Positions 32,164 to 41,386 of a DNA stretch of 64,000 nucleotides are shown here, piece after piece (within the stretch, counting starts at the first letter, position 1; each line of letters opens with the position of its first letter). The notes below the pieces were generated by a model. That model ran no database searches. It saw only the letters and a program-made list of their open reading frames with translations, and was not told where the DNA came from. This DNA comes from Arenimonas sp. (GTDB lineage Bacteria > Pseudomonadota > Alphaproteobacteria > Rhizobiales > Rhizobiaceae): the NCBI GenBank assembly GCA_019459145.1, contig JAIBEK010000038.1:18410-82409 (forward strand), in the 5' to 3' direction. The position numbers and the translations under genes are program-made.

Positions 32164-33391
32164 GATCGATTTCCTTGAACAAGACGGTCTGGTCGATGAG
32201 GTAACGGGCGAAGATCGGCAGGCTGGCGCCGCCGATGGCGCGCGCCTGGGCGCCGACCGCGCCCTCGATGATGTCGGGGAAGACGATGCCCTGGAGATCG
32301 AGCTTGCCGATCTCCTCGATCGTCGCCTTGACCAGCCGGGCGCGCACCCAGTCCGGGAAGCCGCCGTCGATGATGGCGGCGGAAAAGTCGATGATCGACG
32401 AGGCCGCGACGATGGCCTGGGCCAGCGCCGCCGCGCAGTCGCGGATCCAGATTTCCAGCGGCTCGCCGAAATCGATCCATTGATCGGCGGCATACCAAAG
32501 CGGCTGCGGATCGATGCCGCGCTCGCGCAGCAGTTTTTCGAGCACGAAGATCGAGGCGATCTCCAGCAATTGCCGGGTTTCGCCGTGCTTGTTGCGCACC
32601 GGCAGCGGGCCGATCGCGCCGGCGGTCCCGGTGCGGCCGACGAAGACCGAGGAATTGAGCACGATGCCGCCGCCGATGAAGGAGCCTATGTAGAAATAGA
32701 CGAAGTCCGGATAGCGGGGTCCGACGCCGAACACCAGTTCGGCCCCGCAGGCGCTGGTGGCATCGTTCTGCAGGTAGACCGGATAGGGCAGGCGGCTTGC
32801 CACCTCGGCCTGGAGATCGAAGCCGCGCCAGGCCTCCATCGCGCCTTCCGGTGCGCCGACCTCGCGCGCCCAGTTCCACAACTCAAAGGGTGCGGCAATG
32901 CCGACGCCGGCGATGGCATTGCGCTGCGAGGCTGAAAGCTCCTGCTGCAGTTCGCCGATCCCCGTGACGACGAAATCGAGGATTTCGGCCGGATTGGGAT
33001 AAGGATAGGTGAGGTGTCGATTGAGGCGGATCGTGCCGACGAAATCCATCAGCACGAGATCGGCGCTGCGGCGGCCGATCTTCACGCCGAACGACAGCAC
33101 GGCATCCGGATTGAGGTGCATCGGCACCGAGGGTTGGCCGACCCGGCCGCGCACCGGCTTGCCGCGCATCAACAGGCCGTCCTTTTCCAGCGCCCGCATG
33201 ATGACCGACACGGTTTGGGCCGAAAGCCCGGTCAATCTGGCGATCTCGGCCTTCGACACGCCGCTGTTGCGGCGGACATGCGACAGCACCAGGCGTTCAT
33301 TGTAGGCGCGCACGCGCACCTGGTTTGCGCCGCCGGCAGTGGTCGACGGCGATTGCTCGCTTGCCCCGCCCGGGCCTTCCGACACTGCCAT
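32147..33391 (-). CDS. frcR: ROK-family regulator of the fructose locus
   Basis: A 414-residue NagC/XylR-type repressor. The N-terminal winged helix (VSKAEIARLTGLSAQTVSVIMRALEKDGLL) is near residue 45 and the ROK sugar-kinase-like domain follows (GVGIAAPFEL, then YFYIGSFIGGGIVLN). It diverges from frcB. In Sinorhizobium meliloti a ROK regulator gene precedes frcBCAK, which supports the name. The usual ROK zinc motif is not clear, common in members that only bind. Confidence 0.8.
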   Translation of the reverse strand: MAVSEGPGGASEQSPSTTAGGANQVRVRAYNERLVLSHVRRNSGVSKAEIARLTGLSAQTVSVIMRALEKDGLLMRGKPVRGRVGQPSVPMHLNPDAVLSFGVKIGRRSADLVLMDFVGTIRLNRHLTYPYPNPAEILDFVVTGIGELQQELSASQRNAIAGVGIAAPFELWNWAREVGAPEGAMEAWRGFDLQAEVASRLPYPVYLQNDATSACGAELVFGVGPRYPDFVYFYIGSFIGGGIVLNSSVFVGRTGTAGAIGPLPVRNKHGETRQLLEIASIFVLEKLLRERGIDPQPLWYAADQWIDFGEPLEIWIRDCAAALAQAIVAASSIIDFSAAIIDGGFPDWVRARLVKATIEEIGKLDLQGIVFPDIIEGAVGAQARAIGGASLPIFARYLIDQTVLFKEIDHAEGN

Positions 33392-33454
33392 GGCCGCTCC
33401 TCCTTCGGTCGCTCCCGGCTGTCTTATAGATCGTGGCTGTCAGCATGTCACAGC

Positions 33455-33492
33455 GAATTAATAATTCAACTGGATTTATTTATTGACAATAA
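33455..33492. promoter_or_regulatory. Paired palindromes and promoter in the frcR-frcB gap
   Basis: GAATTAATAATTC (33455-33467) and TTATTGACAATAA (33480-33492) are each perfect 13-base palindromes around a central base or triplet. The second contains TTGACA (33483-33488), a consensus -35 reading toward frcB, with a weak -10 candidate TTCTTA at 33506. These are the likely FrcR operators: binding the second would block the frcB promoter. Confidence 0.6.
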
Positions 33493-33627
33493 GGAAACCC
33501 TGATGTTCTTAATGGGGCGTGGAGGAACGGCGGACTCGAAGAGGATCGCCCACCCGGCGTGGGAGCGCATCGGGTCCACGTTCACGGTCCGGAGGGTCCG
33601 GATCTGTCGTTTTTCGGGAGGAATCAC

Positions 33628-34653
33628 ATGAAGAAGTCTCTTTTCGCCGCCTCGCTTGCCGCTCTTGCCCTCGGCACCGTTTTCGCGGCTCCGGCGAGCG
33701 CCGCCGACGTTTCGGCCTGCCTGATCACCAAGACCGATACCAATCCCTTCTTCGTCAAGATGAAGGAAGGCGCGACCGCCAAGGCCGCCGAGCTCGGCGT
33801 GACGCTGAAATCCTATGCCGGCAAGATCGACGGCGATTCGGAAAGCCAGGTCGCCGCGATTGAAACCTGCATCGCCGACGGCGCCAAGGGTATCCTTTTG
33901 ACCGCATCCGACACCAAGGGCATCGTCCCGGCCGTTCAGAAGGCCCGCGACGCCGGCCTGCTGGTCATCGCCCTCGACACCCCGCTCGAGCCGATCGACG
34001 CCGCCGACCAGACCTTCGCCACCGACAACCTGCTGGCCGGCGAACTGATCGGCAAATGGGCAGCCGCCACGCTTGGTGACGCCGCCAAGGACGCCAAGAT
34101 CGCCTTCCTCAACCTGACCCCGTCGCAGCCGTCCGTCGACGTCTTGCGCAACCAGGGCTTCATGAAGGGTTTTGGCATCGACGTGAAGGACATCAACAAG
34201 ATCGGCGACGAGGACGATGCGCGCATCGTCGGCCATGACGTCACCAACGGCAACGAGGAAGGCGGCCGCACCGCCATGGAAAACCTCCTGCAGAAGGACC
34301 CGACGATCAATGTCGTCCACACCATCAACGAACCGGCTGCCGCCGGCGCCTATGAAGCGCTGAAGGCCGTCGGTCGCGAGAAGGACGTGCTGATCGTCTC
34401 GGTCGACGGCGGTTGCCCGGGCGTGCAGAATGTTGCCGAAGGCGTGATCGGCGCGACCTCGCAGCAGTATCCGCTGCTGATGGCCTCCATGGGCATCGAG
34501 GCGATCAAGAAGTTCGCCGACACCGGCGAGAAGCCGGCCGCCACCGAAGGCAAGAACTTCTTCGACACCGGCGTGGCGCTGGTCACCGACAAGCCGGCCG
34601 CCGGCGTCGAGTCGATCGACACCAAGGCCGGCAAGGACAAGTGCTGGGGCTAA
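33628..34653 (+). CDS. frcB: Fructose ABC transporter, periplasmic binding protein
   Basis: A 341-residue exported protein with a signal peptide ending near PASAAD. The mature part begins [21 protein letters not shown], typical of the RbsB/FrcB type I sugar-binding family, with [19 protein letters not shown] and [18 protein letters not shown] further on. GGGAGGA precedes the ATG. It is the first gene of frcBCAK. Confidence 0.9.
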   Translation: MKKSLFAASLAALALGTVFAAPASAADVSACLITKTDTNPFFVKMKEGATAKAAELGVTLKSYAGKIDGDSESQVAAIETCIADGAKGILLTASDTKGIVPAVQKARDAGLLVIALDTPLEPIDAADQTFATDNLLAGELIGKWAAATLGDAAKDAKIAFLNLTPSQPSVDVLRNQGFMKGFGIDVKDINKIGDEDDARIVGHDVTNGNEEGGRTAMENLLQKDPTINVVHTINEPAAAGAYEALKAVGREKDVLIVSVDGGCPGVQNVAEGVIGATSQQYPLLMASMGIEAIKKFADTGEKPAATEGKNFFDTGVALVTDKPAAGVESIDTKAGKDKCWG

Positions 34654-34814
34654 GCCCTGACTTGATCGTGATCGTGTCGGCAAAGCGGCGCGGGGGAACG
34701 TCAGGTCCCCCCGTAACGCGCGATCATGGTTCATGCGACCGGCCCACCGGGGTGGAGGGCCGGTCGCGCAAATCCAGCAGAAACACGCGCGGGACAGCCA
34801 GGGAGGACGAAGCG

Positions 34815-35897
34815 ATGCAGTCTGCAGATCCGGTTTCGCAGCCGAGCCAGGAATTCGAGAAGGTATTGGCCGACAGTTCGACCCAGGTCGCCTCCTTCGA
34901 TACGCATGACAAGACACCCTTGCAGAAGTTCCAGCACTTCCTGCATTCGAGCCCGGCGGCCGTGCCGCTGATCGTGCTCGTCTTGTCGCTTGTCATTTTC
35001 GGCGTGGTGCTCCAGGGGAAATTCTTCTCCGCCTTCACGCTCACCCTCATTCTGCAGCAGGTGGCGATCGTCGGCATTGTCGGCGCCGCCCAGACACTGG
35101 TGATCCTGACCGCCGGCATCGACCTCTCGGTCGGCGCCATCATGGTCCTGTCGTCGGTGGTGATGGGCCAGTTCACCTTCCGCTACGGGCTGCCGCCGAC
35201 CCTTGCCGTTGTCTGCGGCCTGGCCGTCGGTGCTTTCTGTGGCTGGATCAACGGCCAACTGGTCGCCCGGATGAAGCTGCCGCCGTTCATCGTCACGCTC
35301 GGCATGTGGCAGATCGTGCTGGCCTCAAACTTCCTCTATTCCGCCAACGAGACGATCCGCAGCCAGGACATCGCCGCCAATGCGCCGATCCTGCAATTCT
35401 TCGGCCAGAGCCTTCGCGTCGGCAGCGCCGTCTTCACCTATGGCGTCATCTTCATGGTGCTGCTCGTCGCGCTGCTCTGGTACGTGCTCAACCGCACCGC
35501 CTGGGGCCGCCACGTCTATGCGGTCGGCGACGATCCGGATGCGGCGGAGCTGGCCGGCGTCAACGTCAAGCGCATGCTGGTCTCGGTCTACACGCTGTCG
35601 GGGCTGATCTGCGCGCTCGCCGGATGGGCCCTCATCGGCCGCATCGGCTCGGTCTCCCCGACCGCCGGCCAGTTCGCCAATATCGAAAGCATCACGGCCG
35701 TGGTGATCGGCGGCATCTCGCTCTTCGGCGGCCGCGGCTCTATTCTTGGCATGCTGTTCGGCGCCTTGATCGTCGGTGTCTTCTCGCTCGGCCTTCGCCT
35801 CATAGGCACCGATCCGCAGTGGACCTATCTCTTGATCGGCGTCCTCATCATCACGGCCGTTGCAATCGACCAGTGGATCAGAAAGGTAGCAGGCTGA
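34815..35897 (+). CDS. frcC: Fructose ABC transporter, permease
   Basis: A 360-residue inner-membrane permease of the RbsC type. After a hydrophilic N-terminus of about 50 residues there are eight or more membrane segments; LVILTAGIDLSVGAIMVLSS and IESITAVVIGGISLFGGRGS are the permease family motifs. GGGAGGA precedes the ATG. Its TGA overlaps the frcA ATG (ATGA-type overlap). It is 161 bases after frcB. Confidence 0.9.
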   Translation: MQSADPVSQPSQEFEKVLADSSTQVASFDTHDKTPLQKFQHFLHSSPAAVPLIVLVLSLVIFGVVLQGKFFSAFTLTLILQQVAIVGIVGAAQTLVILTAGIDLSVGAIMVLSSVVMGQFTFRYGLPPTLAVVCGLAVGAFCGWINGQLVARMKLPPFIVTLGMWQIVLASNFLYSANETIRSQDIAANAPILQFFGQSLRVGSAVFTYGVIFMVLLVALLWYVLNRTAWGRHVYAVGDDPDAAELAGVNVKRMLVSVYTLSGLICALAGWALIGRIGSVSPTAGQFANIESITAVVIGGISLFGGRGSILGMLFGALIVGVFSLGLRLIGTDPQWTYLLIGVLIITAVAIDQWIRKVAG

Positions 35898-36679
35898 TGG
35901 CTCAGGAACCCATTCTCACCGCGCGCGGCCTCGTCAAGCGTTATGGTCGCGTCACTGCCCTCGACAATGCCGACTTCGACCTCTACCCGGGCGAGATCCT
36001 CGCCGTCATCGGCGACAACGGTGCCGGAAAGTCCTCGATGATCAAGGCGATCTCCGGCGCGATTACGCCGGACGAGGGCGAGATCCGGCTGGAAGGCCAG
36101 ACCGTGCAGTTTCGCTCGCCGATCGAGGCGCGCAAGGCCGGCATCGAAACGGTTTACCAGAACCTCGCGCTGTCGCCGGCGCTGTCGATCGCCGACAACA
36201 TGTTCCTTGGCCGCGAGATCCGCAAGCCGGGCATCATGGGCAGCGTCTTCCGCTCGCTCGACCGGCCGGCGATGGAAAAGTTCTCGCGCGACAAGCTCTC
36301 CGAACTCGGCCTGATGACCATCCAGAACATCAACCAGGCGGTGGAGACCCTGTCCGGCGGCCAGCGCCAGGGCGTGGCCGTGGCCCGCGCCGCAGCCTTC
36401 GGCTCGAAGGTCATCATCCTCGACGAGCCGACGGCGGCGCTCGGCGTCAAGGAAAGCCGCCGCGTGCTGGAACTCATCCAAGACGTGCGCTCGCGCGGCA
36501 TTCCGATCGTGCTGATCAGCCACAACATGCCGCATGTCTTCGAAGTCGCCGACCGCATCCACATCCACAGGCTCGGCCGACGTCTTTGCGTCGTCAACCC
36601 GAAGGACTATACCATGTCGGACGCCGTGGCCTTCATGACCGGTGCCAAGGAAGCCCCAAGCGAGGCGCTGGCCGCATGA
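35897..36679 (+). CDS. frcA: Fructose ABC transporter, ATPase
   Basis: A 260-residue ATP-binding subunit with a single ABC domain, unlike the double-domain RbsA. Walker A is GDNGAGKSS near residue 37, the signature is LSGGQRQGVAVARA near residue 150, Walker B is VIILDEPTAAL, with the switch His in LISHN. It overlaps frcC at its start and frcK at its end by ATGA junctions. Confidence 0.9.
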   Translation: MAQEPILTARGLVKRYGRVTALDNADFDLYPGEILAVIGDNGAGKSSMIKAISGAITPDEGEIRLEGQTVQFRSPIEARKAGIETVYQNLALSPALSIADNMFLGREIRKPGIMGSVFRSLDRPAMEKFSRDKLSELGLMTIQNINQAVETLSGGQRQGVAVARAAAFGSKVIILDEPTAALGVKESRRVLELIQDVRSRGIPIVLISHNMPHVFEVADRIHIHRLGRRLCVVNPKDYTMSDAVAFMTGAKEAPSEALAA

Positions 36680-37302
36680 GCCTTAAGGCCGAAGACATTG
36701 CCGCAACCATCATACGGCGCGCCGAAGGGGCGCGCCGTTTCCTCGTGGCAATCGCCGGTCCGCCGGGGGCCGGCAAGTCGACGCTCGCCGAACGTCTTGC
36801 CGAGATACTCAATGCGCGCGGAGAGCGCGCGGTCGTCCTGCCGATGGACGGCTTTCACATGGACAACGGCATCCTCGAGCAACGCGGCCTCCTGCCGCGC
36901 AAGGGCGCACCGGAAACCTTCGACGTGCGCGGCTTTGCCGATATCGTGCGTGCCGTTAGGGCAGGGGAGGAGGAGGTGCTGGTGCCGGTGTTCGACCGCG
37001 ATCGCGAGCTCGCCATCGCGGCGGCCCGCAGCATCGCGCCCAAGGATCGCATCGTGCTGGTCGAGGGCAATTACCTGCTGCTGGACCGGGCGCCGTGGTC
37101 CGATCTTGCGCCGCTTTTCGACTTTTCGATCTTCGTCTCCCCGTCGATGGAGGAACTGGAGCAGCGGCTCACCGCCCGCTGGCAGGGCTACAAACTCGAC
37201 GCCGCCGGCATCGACTGGAAGCTCAACGGCAACGACCTGCCCAATGCACGGCTGGTCGTTGAGAACAGCCGACCGGCCGACTTGAGCATCGACAGATTCT
37301 GA
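36676..37302 (+). CDS. frcK: Fructose-locus P-loop kinase
   Basis: A 208-residue kinase of the PRK/uridine kinase/PanK-like group. The P-loop is GPPGAGKSTLAERLAE near residue 29, then DGFHMDNGILEQRGLLPRKG and VLVEGNYLLLD. It is translationally coupled to frcA. FrcK in S. meliloti is described as kinase-like and co-transcribed with the transporter; its substrate is not established, with fructose or a derivative the obvious candidate. Confidence 0.85.
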   Translation: MSLKAEDIAATIIRRAEGARRFLVAIAGPPGAGKSTLAERLAEILNARGERAVVLPMDGFHMDNGILEQRGLLPRKGAPETFDVRGFADIVRAVRAGEEEVLVPVFDRDRELAIAAARSIAPKDRIVLVEGNYLLLDRAPWSDLAPLFDFSIFVSPSMEELEQRLTARWQGYKLDAAGIDWKLNGNDLPNARLVVENSRPADLSIDRF

Positions 37303-37318
37303 ACCGGCCCGCGAAAAC

Positions 37319-37348
37319 AGAAAGGGCCGCCCCGCGGGCAGCCCTTTT
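37319..37348 (+). terminator. Intrinsic terminator after frcK
   Basis: AAAGGGC and GCCCTTT form the outer stem and GCCC/GGGC the inner stem around a CGC loop, followed by TTTTGA. It begins 17 bases after the frcK stop and closes the frcBCAK operon. Confidence 0.75.
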
Positions 37349-37373
37349 GAATGTCCGTTCGTACGGTGATCGA

Positions 37374-38039
37374 TCAGAAGCGGAAGTTTACGCCGATCTT
37401 GCCGGTATGGAACCGCTGATCGATGTCGGCATCCTGGCCAGGATAGACTTCATAGCTGGAACTGCCGAAGTCGTAATACATGTATTCCGCCTTGACCGAC
37501 CAGCGTGGCGAAAACGCATATTCGACACCCGCGCCGGCAACCCAACCGGTATCGGTCTTGCTGTCGCTGCCGTCGTCGCCCGCCCCGTCGTCGGTGCGCA
37601 TCTCGAAGCGGCCAATGCCGAGACCGCCGGTGCCGTAGACCAGCAGATTGTCGAAGCTGTAGCCGATGCGACCGCGAACAGTCGAAAGCCATTGCGCTTC
37701 GCTGGAGCAGGTGTAGACCGGGTTGGGGCAGTCGGTGTCGCCCTCGATGCCGGAAGCGGAAATGTCGGCTTCCGCACCGAACACCCAGGCGCCGGACTGG
37801 AAGTTATAGCCGACCTGCGCGCCGCCGAAAATGCCGTCGCCCTCATGATCGGCCGTGGTTCCAATGGGGTCGAACGTCCAGTCGACGATCGACCGCCCGC
37901 CGCCCAAGTGGCCACCGAGATAGAACCCGGTCCAGTCGCTGACGACAGGTGTTTCCAGAGGTGTCGACATATCCGCCGCGGCGACCGGGGTCACCATGGC
38001 TGCGAACACGGCTGCGCTGATGAAATGCTTGACCATCAC
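37374..38039 (-). CDS. Outer-membrane beta-barrel protein (Omp25/RopB-like)
   Basis: A 221-residue exported protein. A signal peptide ends near VAAADM; alternating hydrophobic strands follow, starting DWTGFYLGGHLGGG, a hallmark of the rhizobial/Brucella Omp25/RopB family. The C-terminus is KIGVNFRF with a terminal Phe, as expected for BamA recognition. A single pair of Cys (DCPN and TCSSE) might form a disulfide. It is monocistronic. Confidence 0.85.
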   Translation of the reverse strand: MMVKHFISAAVFAAMVTPVAAADMSTPLETPVVSDWTGFYLGGHLGGGRSIVDWTFDPIGTTADHEGDGIFGGAQVGYNFQSGAWVFGAEADISASGIEGDTDCPNPVYTCSSEAQWLSTVRGRIGYSFDNLLVYGTGGLGIGRFEMRTDDGAGDDGSDSKTDTGWVAGAGVEYAFSPRWSVKAEYMYYDFGSSSYEVYPGQDADIDQRFHTGKIGVNFRF

Positions 38040-38151
38040 TCGAATCCCCTCGTTGAATGATGACGTATTTGTATATCACGATGAGTGGAAACACAATTCG
38101 GCGGAACGTAATTGGCGAGGGAGTAGCCAAAAAGTAACACCTGCGCGTGTG

Positions 38152-38171
38152 GACTTGACCGGCGTCAAGTC
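38152..38171. terminator. Perfect hairpin downstream of the glutamine-synthetase-like gene
   Basis: GACTTGAC-CGGC-GTCAAGTC is a perfect eight-pair stem with a four-base loop, 32 bases past the stop codon on the minus strand. No U tract follows. TTGAC-N4-GTCAA within it resembles a CRP/FNR-type half-site arrangement, but its position after a stop codon favours a terminator or an operator for the outer-membrane gene. Confidence 0.45.
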
Positions 38172-38202
38172 GGGTGTGTCCGAGGGCTGGCGCCTTCGCG
38201 GT

Positions 38203-39561
38203 TCAGATGCGTGGCAGATAGGTCTGGTAGTCGAAGCTCGATACGGTGCGCAGATATGCAATCGCTTCCTTGCGCTTGGTATCGCCGTAGATCCGCTGGT
38301 ACTCCGCGCCGAAGATGTCGGCGATGAAGGGCGACTTGCGGAAGCGGTCGACGGCGGTGAGGAAGTCGTGGGTCAGCATGGCCGGGTTTTCCGGCGCGCT
38401 GTCGGGTGTTGTCACCGGACCCGGATCGAGGTCCGCGTCGAGGCCGAGCAGGATGCCGCCGAGGATGGCGGCAAGCAGGAGATGCGGATGGGCGTCGGCC
38501 CCGGCGACGCGGTGTTCGACGCGGGCGGCAGGACCCTCGCTGTCCGGAATACGGATCGCCGTGCCGCGATTGCCAAAGCCCCAGTCGACTCTGTCGGGGG
38601 CGAACGAGCCGGGCTGGAAACGGCGATAGGAATTGGCGAAGGGCGCAAAGATCAACTGGGCGTCCTGCATGGTCTTCAGCATGCCGGCGGTGATCGACTT
38701 AAGCCTGACCGGATCGCCGCCCTGGGCATCAAGGATATTGTGTCCGTCGCGGTCGATGATGGAGGCATGGACGTGCAGGCCGGAGCCGGCATGGTCGCCG
38801 TAGGGCTTGGCCATGCAGGTGGCCTTCAGGCCATGGCGCCGGGCGGCGAAATCGACGACCCGCTTCAGATAGATGCAGTCGTCGGCCGCCGCCATGGCGT
38901 CCGGCTTGTGCAGCAGGTTGACCTCGAACTGGCCGGGGCCGAATTCGGCGGTGGTGGCGTCGGCCGGCAGGCCCATCTCGTCGCAGTAGCGGCGCACGGT
39001 GCCGAGGAAATCCTCCATCGCCGCCGTGGCCCGCATGTCGTAGAGCTGGAAGCCCTCGACCTCGCCGTCCATCACCAGCGCCTTCGGGGGCATCGGCTTG
39101 CCGGTGTCTCGGAAATCCGGCTCGACGACGTAGAATTCGAGTTCGGTGGCGACGACGGGGGTGAGCCCGCGCGCCTCGAAACGCTTCATTACATTGGCGA
39201 GAATGGCACGCGGACAGACGAAATGCGGTTCGCCGGAAAGCGTGTGCATGGTGGCCAGAACCTGCTTGGAGCCGGCCGGTCCCCAGGGCAGCGTGGTCAG
39301 CGAGTTGCGGTCGGCGACGCAGATGCCGTCCGGGTCGCCGAGCGTCAGCGAGATCTTCGTGATGTCGTCATTGTCGTCGCCCCAGATGTCGAGCGACTGG
39401 GTGGAGGCGGGCAGCCGCACCGTGTTCTTCCACACCTTGTCCTCGGCCTTGATCGGGATCATCTTGCCGCGCAGGTCGCCGTTCATGCCGACGAGCAGGA
39501 CTTCGATGCGCGCGGAGGGATCGGCTGCGAGGGGTTCGGCGGCCTTGAGTGCATTCGTCAT
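38203..39561 (-). CDS. Glutamine synthetase family protein (probable gamma-glutamylputrescine synthetase)
   Basis: A 452-residue enzyme of the GlnA fold. The active-site blocks TELEFYVVEPDF, AEFGPGQFEVNL, HAGSGLHVHASI and NRGTAIRIP are present, as is the late ARVEHRVAGADAHPHLL segment. Together with the divergent class III aminotransferase it fits a putrescine utilisation (Puu-type) route, joining glutamate to putrescine. Start at MTNALKAAEP. Confidence 0.85.
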   Translation of the reverse strand: MTNALKAAEPLAADPSARIEVLLVGMNGDLRGKMIPIKAEDKVWKNTVRLPASTQSLDIWGDDNDDITKISLTLGDPDGICVADRNSLTTLPWGPAGSKQVLATMHTLSGEPHFVCPRAILANVMKRFEARGLTPVVATELEFYVVEPDFRDTGKPMPPKALVMDGEVEGFQLYDMRATAAMEDFLGTVRRYCDEMGLPADATTAEFGPGQFEVNLLHKPDAMAAADDCIYLKRVVDFAARRHGLKATCMAKPYGDHAGSGLHVHASIIDRDGHNILDAQGGDPVRLKSITAGMLKTMQDAQLIFAPFANSYRRFQPGSFAPDRVDWGFGNRGTAIRIPDSEGPAARVEHRVAGADAHPHLLLAAILGGILLGLDADLDPGPVTTPDSAPENPAMLTHDFLTAVDRFRKSPFIADIFGAEYQRIYGDTKRKEAIAYLRTVSSFDYQTYLPRI

Positions 39562-39774
39562 GAAAAGGGCTCTCGCTGTATGGCTGAAAGGCGGTCTGGT
39601 GGCGGTAAAGCGGCTTTTCGCCGCCCTTGCCAAACGCTTTTTGGAAGGTCATGTTCGTAGCCGATAAACTTCCGCCTTTCAATCAGGCAAGGAAAAGCAG
39701 GATGTCTCGGACCGGCCTTGAGCCGCCGGTGCGCGCCCGTCCTTGCGATTGCACCTTGCGCAAGGATTTTTGCC

Positions 39775-41145
39775 ATGACGAAGACCGCCGTTGCCCCTTC
39801 CAATCTCGGTGCCATTGACGCTGCCCATCATCTGCATCCCTTCTCGGATATGAGGAAGCTCAACGAGGCCGGCACCAAGATCATCAACCGGGCCGACGGC
39901 GTGCATATCTGGGATTCCAACGGCAAGCAGTATCTCGACGCCTTCGCCGGCCTGTGGTGCGTCAATGTCGGCTACGGCCGCCAGTCGATCGCCGATGCGG
40001 CCTACGCGCAGATGCAGGAACTGCCCTATTACAACACCTTCTTCGGCACGACGACGCCCCCGGCCACCCTGCTCGCCCAGAAGATCGCCGGCCATACGCG
40101 CGGCAAGCTCAATCATGTCTTTTTCACCAATTCCGGTTCGGAAGCCTCCGATACCTGGTTCCGCATGGCGCGGGTCTATTGGAAGGCGCTCGGCCACGAG
40201 ACCAAGACCCAGGTGATCGCCCGCAAGAACGCCTATCACGGCTCGACGGTCGCCGGCGCCTCGCTCGGCGGCATGAAATGGATGCACGAACAGGGCAACC
40301 TGCCGATCGCGGGCATCCACCATATCAACCAGCCCTACTGGTACGGCGAGGGCGGCGATCTATCGGCGGAAGAGTTCGGCCTGAAAGTGGCGCAGGAACT
40401 GGAGGACAAGATCCTCGAGCTCGGCGAGGAGAATGTCGCCGCCTTTGTTGCCGAGCCTATCCAGGGCGCCGGCGGCGTCATCGTTCCGCCGTCGACATAC
40501 TGGCCGGAAATCAAGCGCATCGCCGCCAAGTACAAGATCCTGCTGGTCGCCGACGAGGTGATCTGCGGTTTCGGCCGTCTCGGCACCTGGTTCGGCCATC
40601 AGTATTACGACTTCGAGCCGGACCTGGCACCGATCGCCAAGGGCCTGTCCTCCGGCTATCTGCCGATCGGCGGCGTGCTGGTCTCCGAGCGGGTGGCGAA
40701 GGTGATGATCGAGGAACTCGGCGATTTCTACCACGGCTACACCTATTCCGGTCATCCGGTGGCGGCTGCCGCAGCCATCGAGAATTTGCGGATCATCGAG
40801 GAGGAAGGGCTGGTCGAGCGGGTGCGCGACGACATCGGGCCTTATCTTGCCGGTGCGCTCGCCTCGCTTGCCGATCATGACCTGGTCGGCGAAGCCGTCA
40901 GTGTCGGCCTGATGGGTGCGGTCCAGATCGCCGCCGACAAGGCGACCCGCCGCCGCTTCTCCAAGCCCGACGAGGTCGGCACGCTGGTGCGCAACCAGTG
41001 CGTCGACAATGGCGTTATTCTCCGCGCCACCGGCGACCGCATGCTGTTCTCGCCGCCGCTGATCATCGCGCGTTCCGAGGTCGACCAGGCGGTCGATACC
41101 TTGCGCAAGGGCCTCGACTGGCTGAAGGACAATCACAAGGAATAG
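39775..41145 (+). CDS. Class III aminotransferase (probable putrescine/diamine aminotransferase)
   Basis: A 456-residue PLP enzyme. Blocks are GLWCVNVGYGR, FFTNSGSEASDTWFRMAR, VLVADEVICGFGRLG-like (LLVADEVICGFGRLG) near residue 265 and LAPIAKGLSSGYLPIGG with the PLP Lys near residue 290. The SpuC-like group transaminates putrescine or other omega-amines to pyruvate. It diverges from the glutamine-synthetase-like gene across 213 bases. Confidence 0.85.
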   Translation: MTKTAVAPSNLGAIDAAHHLHPFSDMRKLNEAGTKIINRADGVHIWDSNGKQYLDAFAGLWCVNVGYGRQSIADAAYAQMQELPYYNTFFGTTTPPATLLAQKIAGHTRGKLNHVFFTNSGSEASDTWFRMARVYWKALGHETKTQVIARKNAYHGSTVAGASLGGMKWMHEQGNLPIAGIHHINQPYWYGEGGDLSAEEFGLKVAQELEDKILELGEENVAAFVAEPIQGAGGVIVPPSTYWPEIKRIAAKYKILLVADEVICGFGRLGTWFGHQYYDFEPDLAPIAKGLSSGYLPIGGVLVSERVAKVMIEELGDFYHGYTYSGHPVAAAAAIENLRIIEEEGLVERVRDDIGPYLAGALASLADHDLVGEAVSVGLMGAVQIAADKATRRRFSKPDEVGTLVRNQCVDNGVILRATGDRMLFSPPLIIARSEVDQAVDTLRKGLDWLKDNHKE

Positions 41146-41266
41146 GGGAAGGCAGGGCGCAGGCGCGCGACCTCCCAAAAGAGCTTTTTTGGCTGCCGCT
41201 CTCCATGCGCGTGCTGGTTCCTTCGCATTAACGAAACATTCTCCTGTCTTGCAAACTCAACTGCAG

Positions 41267-41290
41267 CCAATGCGGGTTATCTTGCATTGG
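41267..41290. promoter_or_regulatory. Inverted repeat upstream of the Imm11-like gene
   Basis: CCAATGC-N10-GCATTGG is a perfect seven-base dyad about 100 bases upstream of the ATG at 41387. It may be an operator or part of the leader. Confidence 0.4.
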
Positions 41291-41386
41291 TAAGTATCGG
41301 GTTGGGTCCATGCGAAGCGTCAGAAGCGGGTCTGCTGGAACGTGCTTTTCGCAGGAAGAGCAAGCCATTCGTTCGCGGGGGATTTG

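Noticed and set aside
34666..34678. TTGATCGTGATCG as a second FNR/FixK box
   Set aside because: Only the left half fits; the right half ATCGT does not match ATCAA, and it lies between frcB and frcC in an operon.
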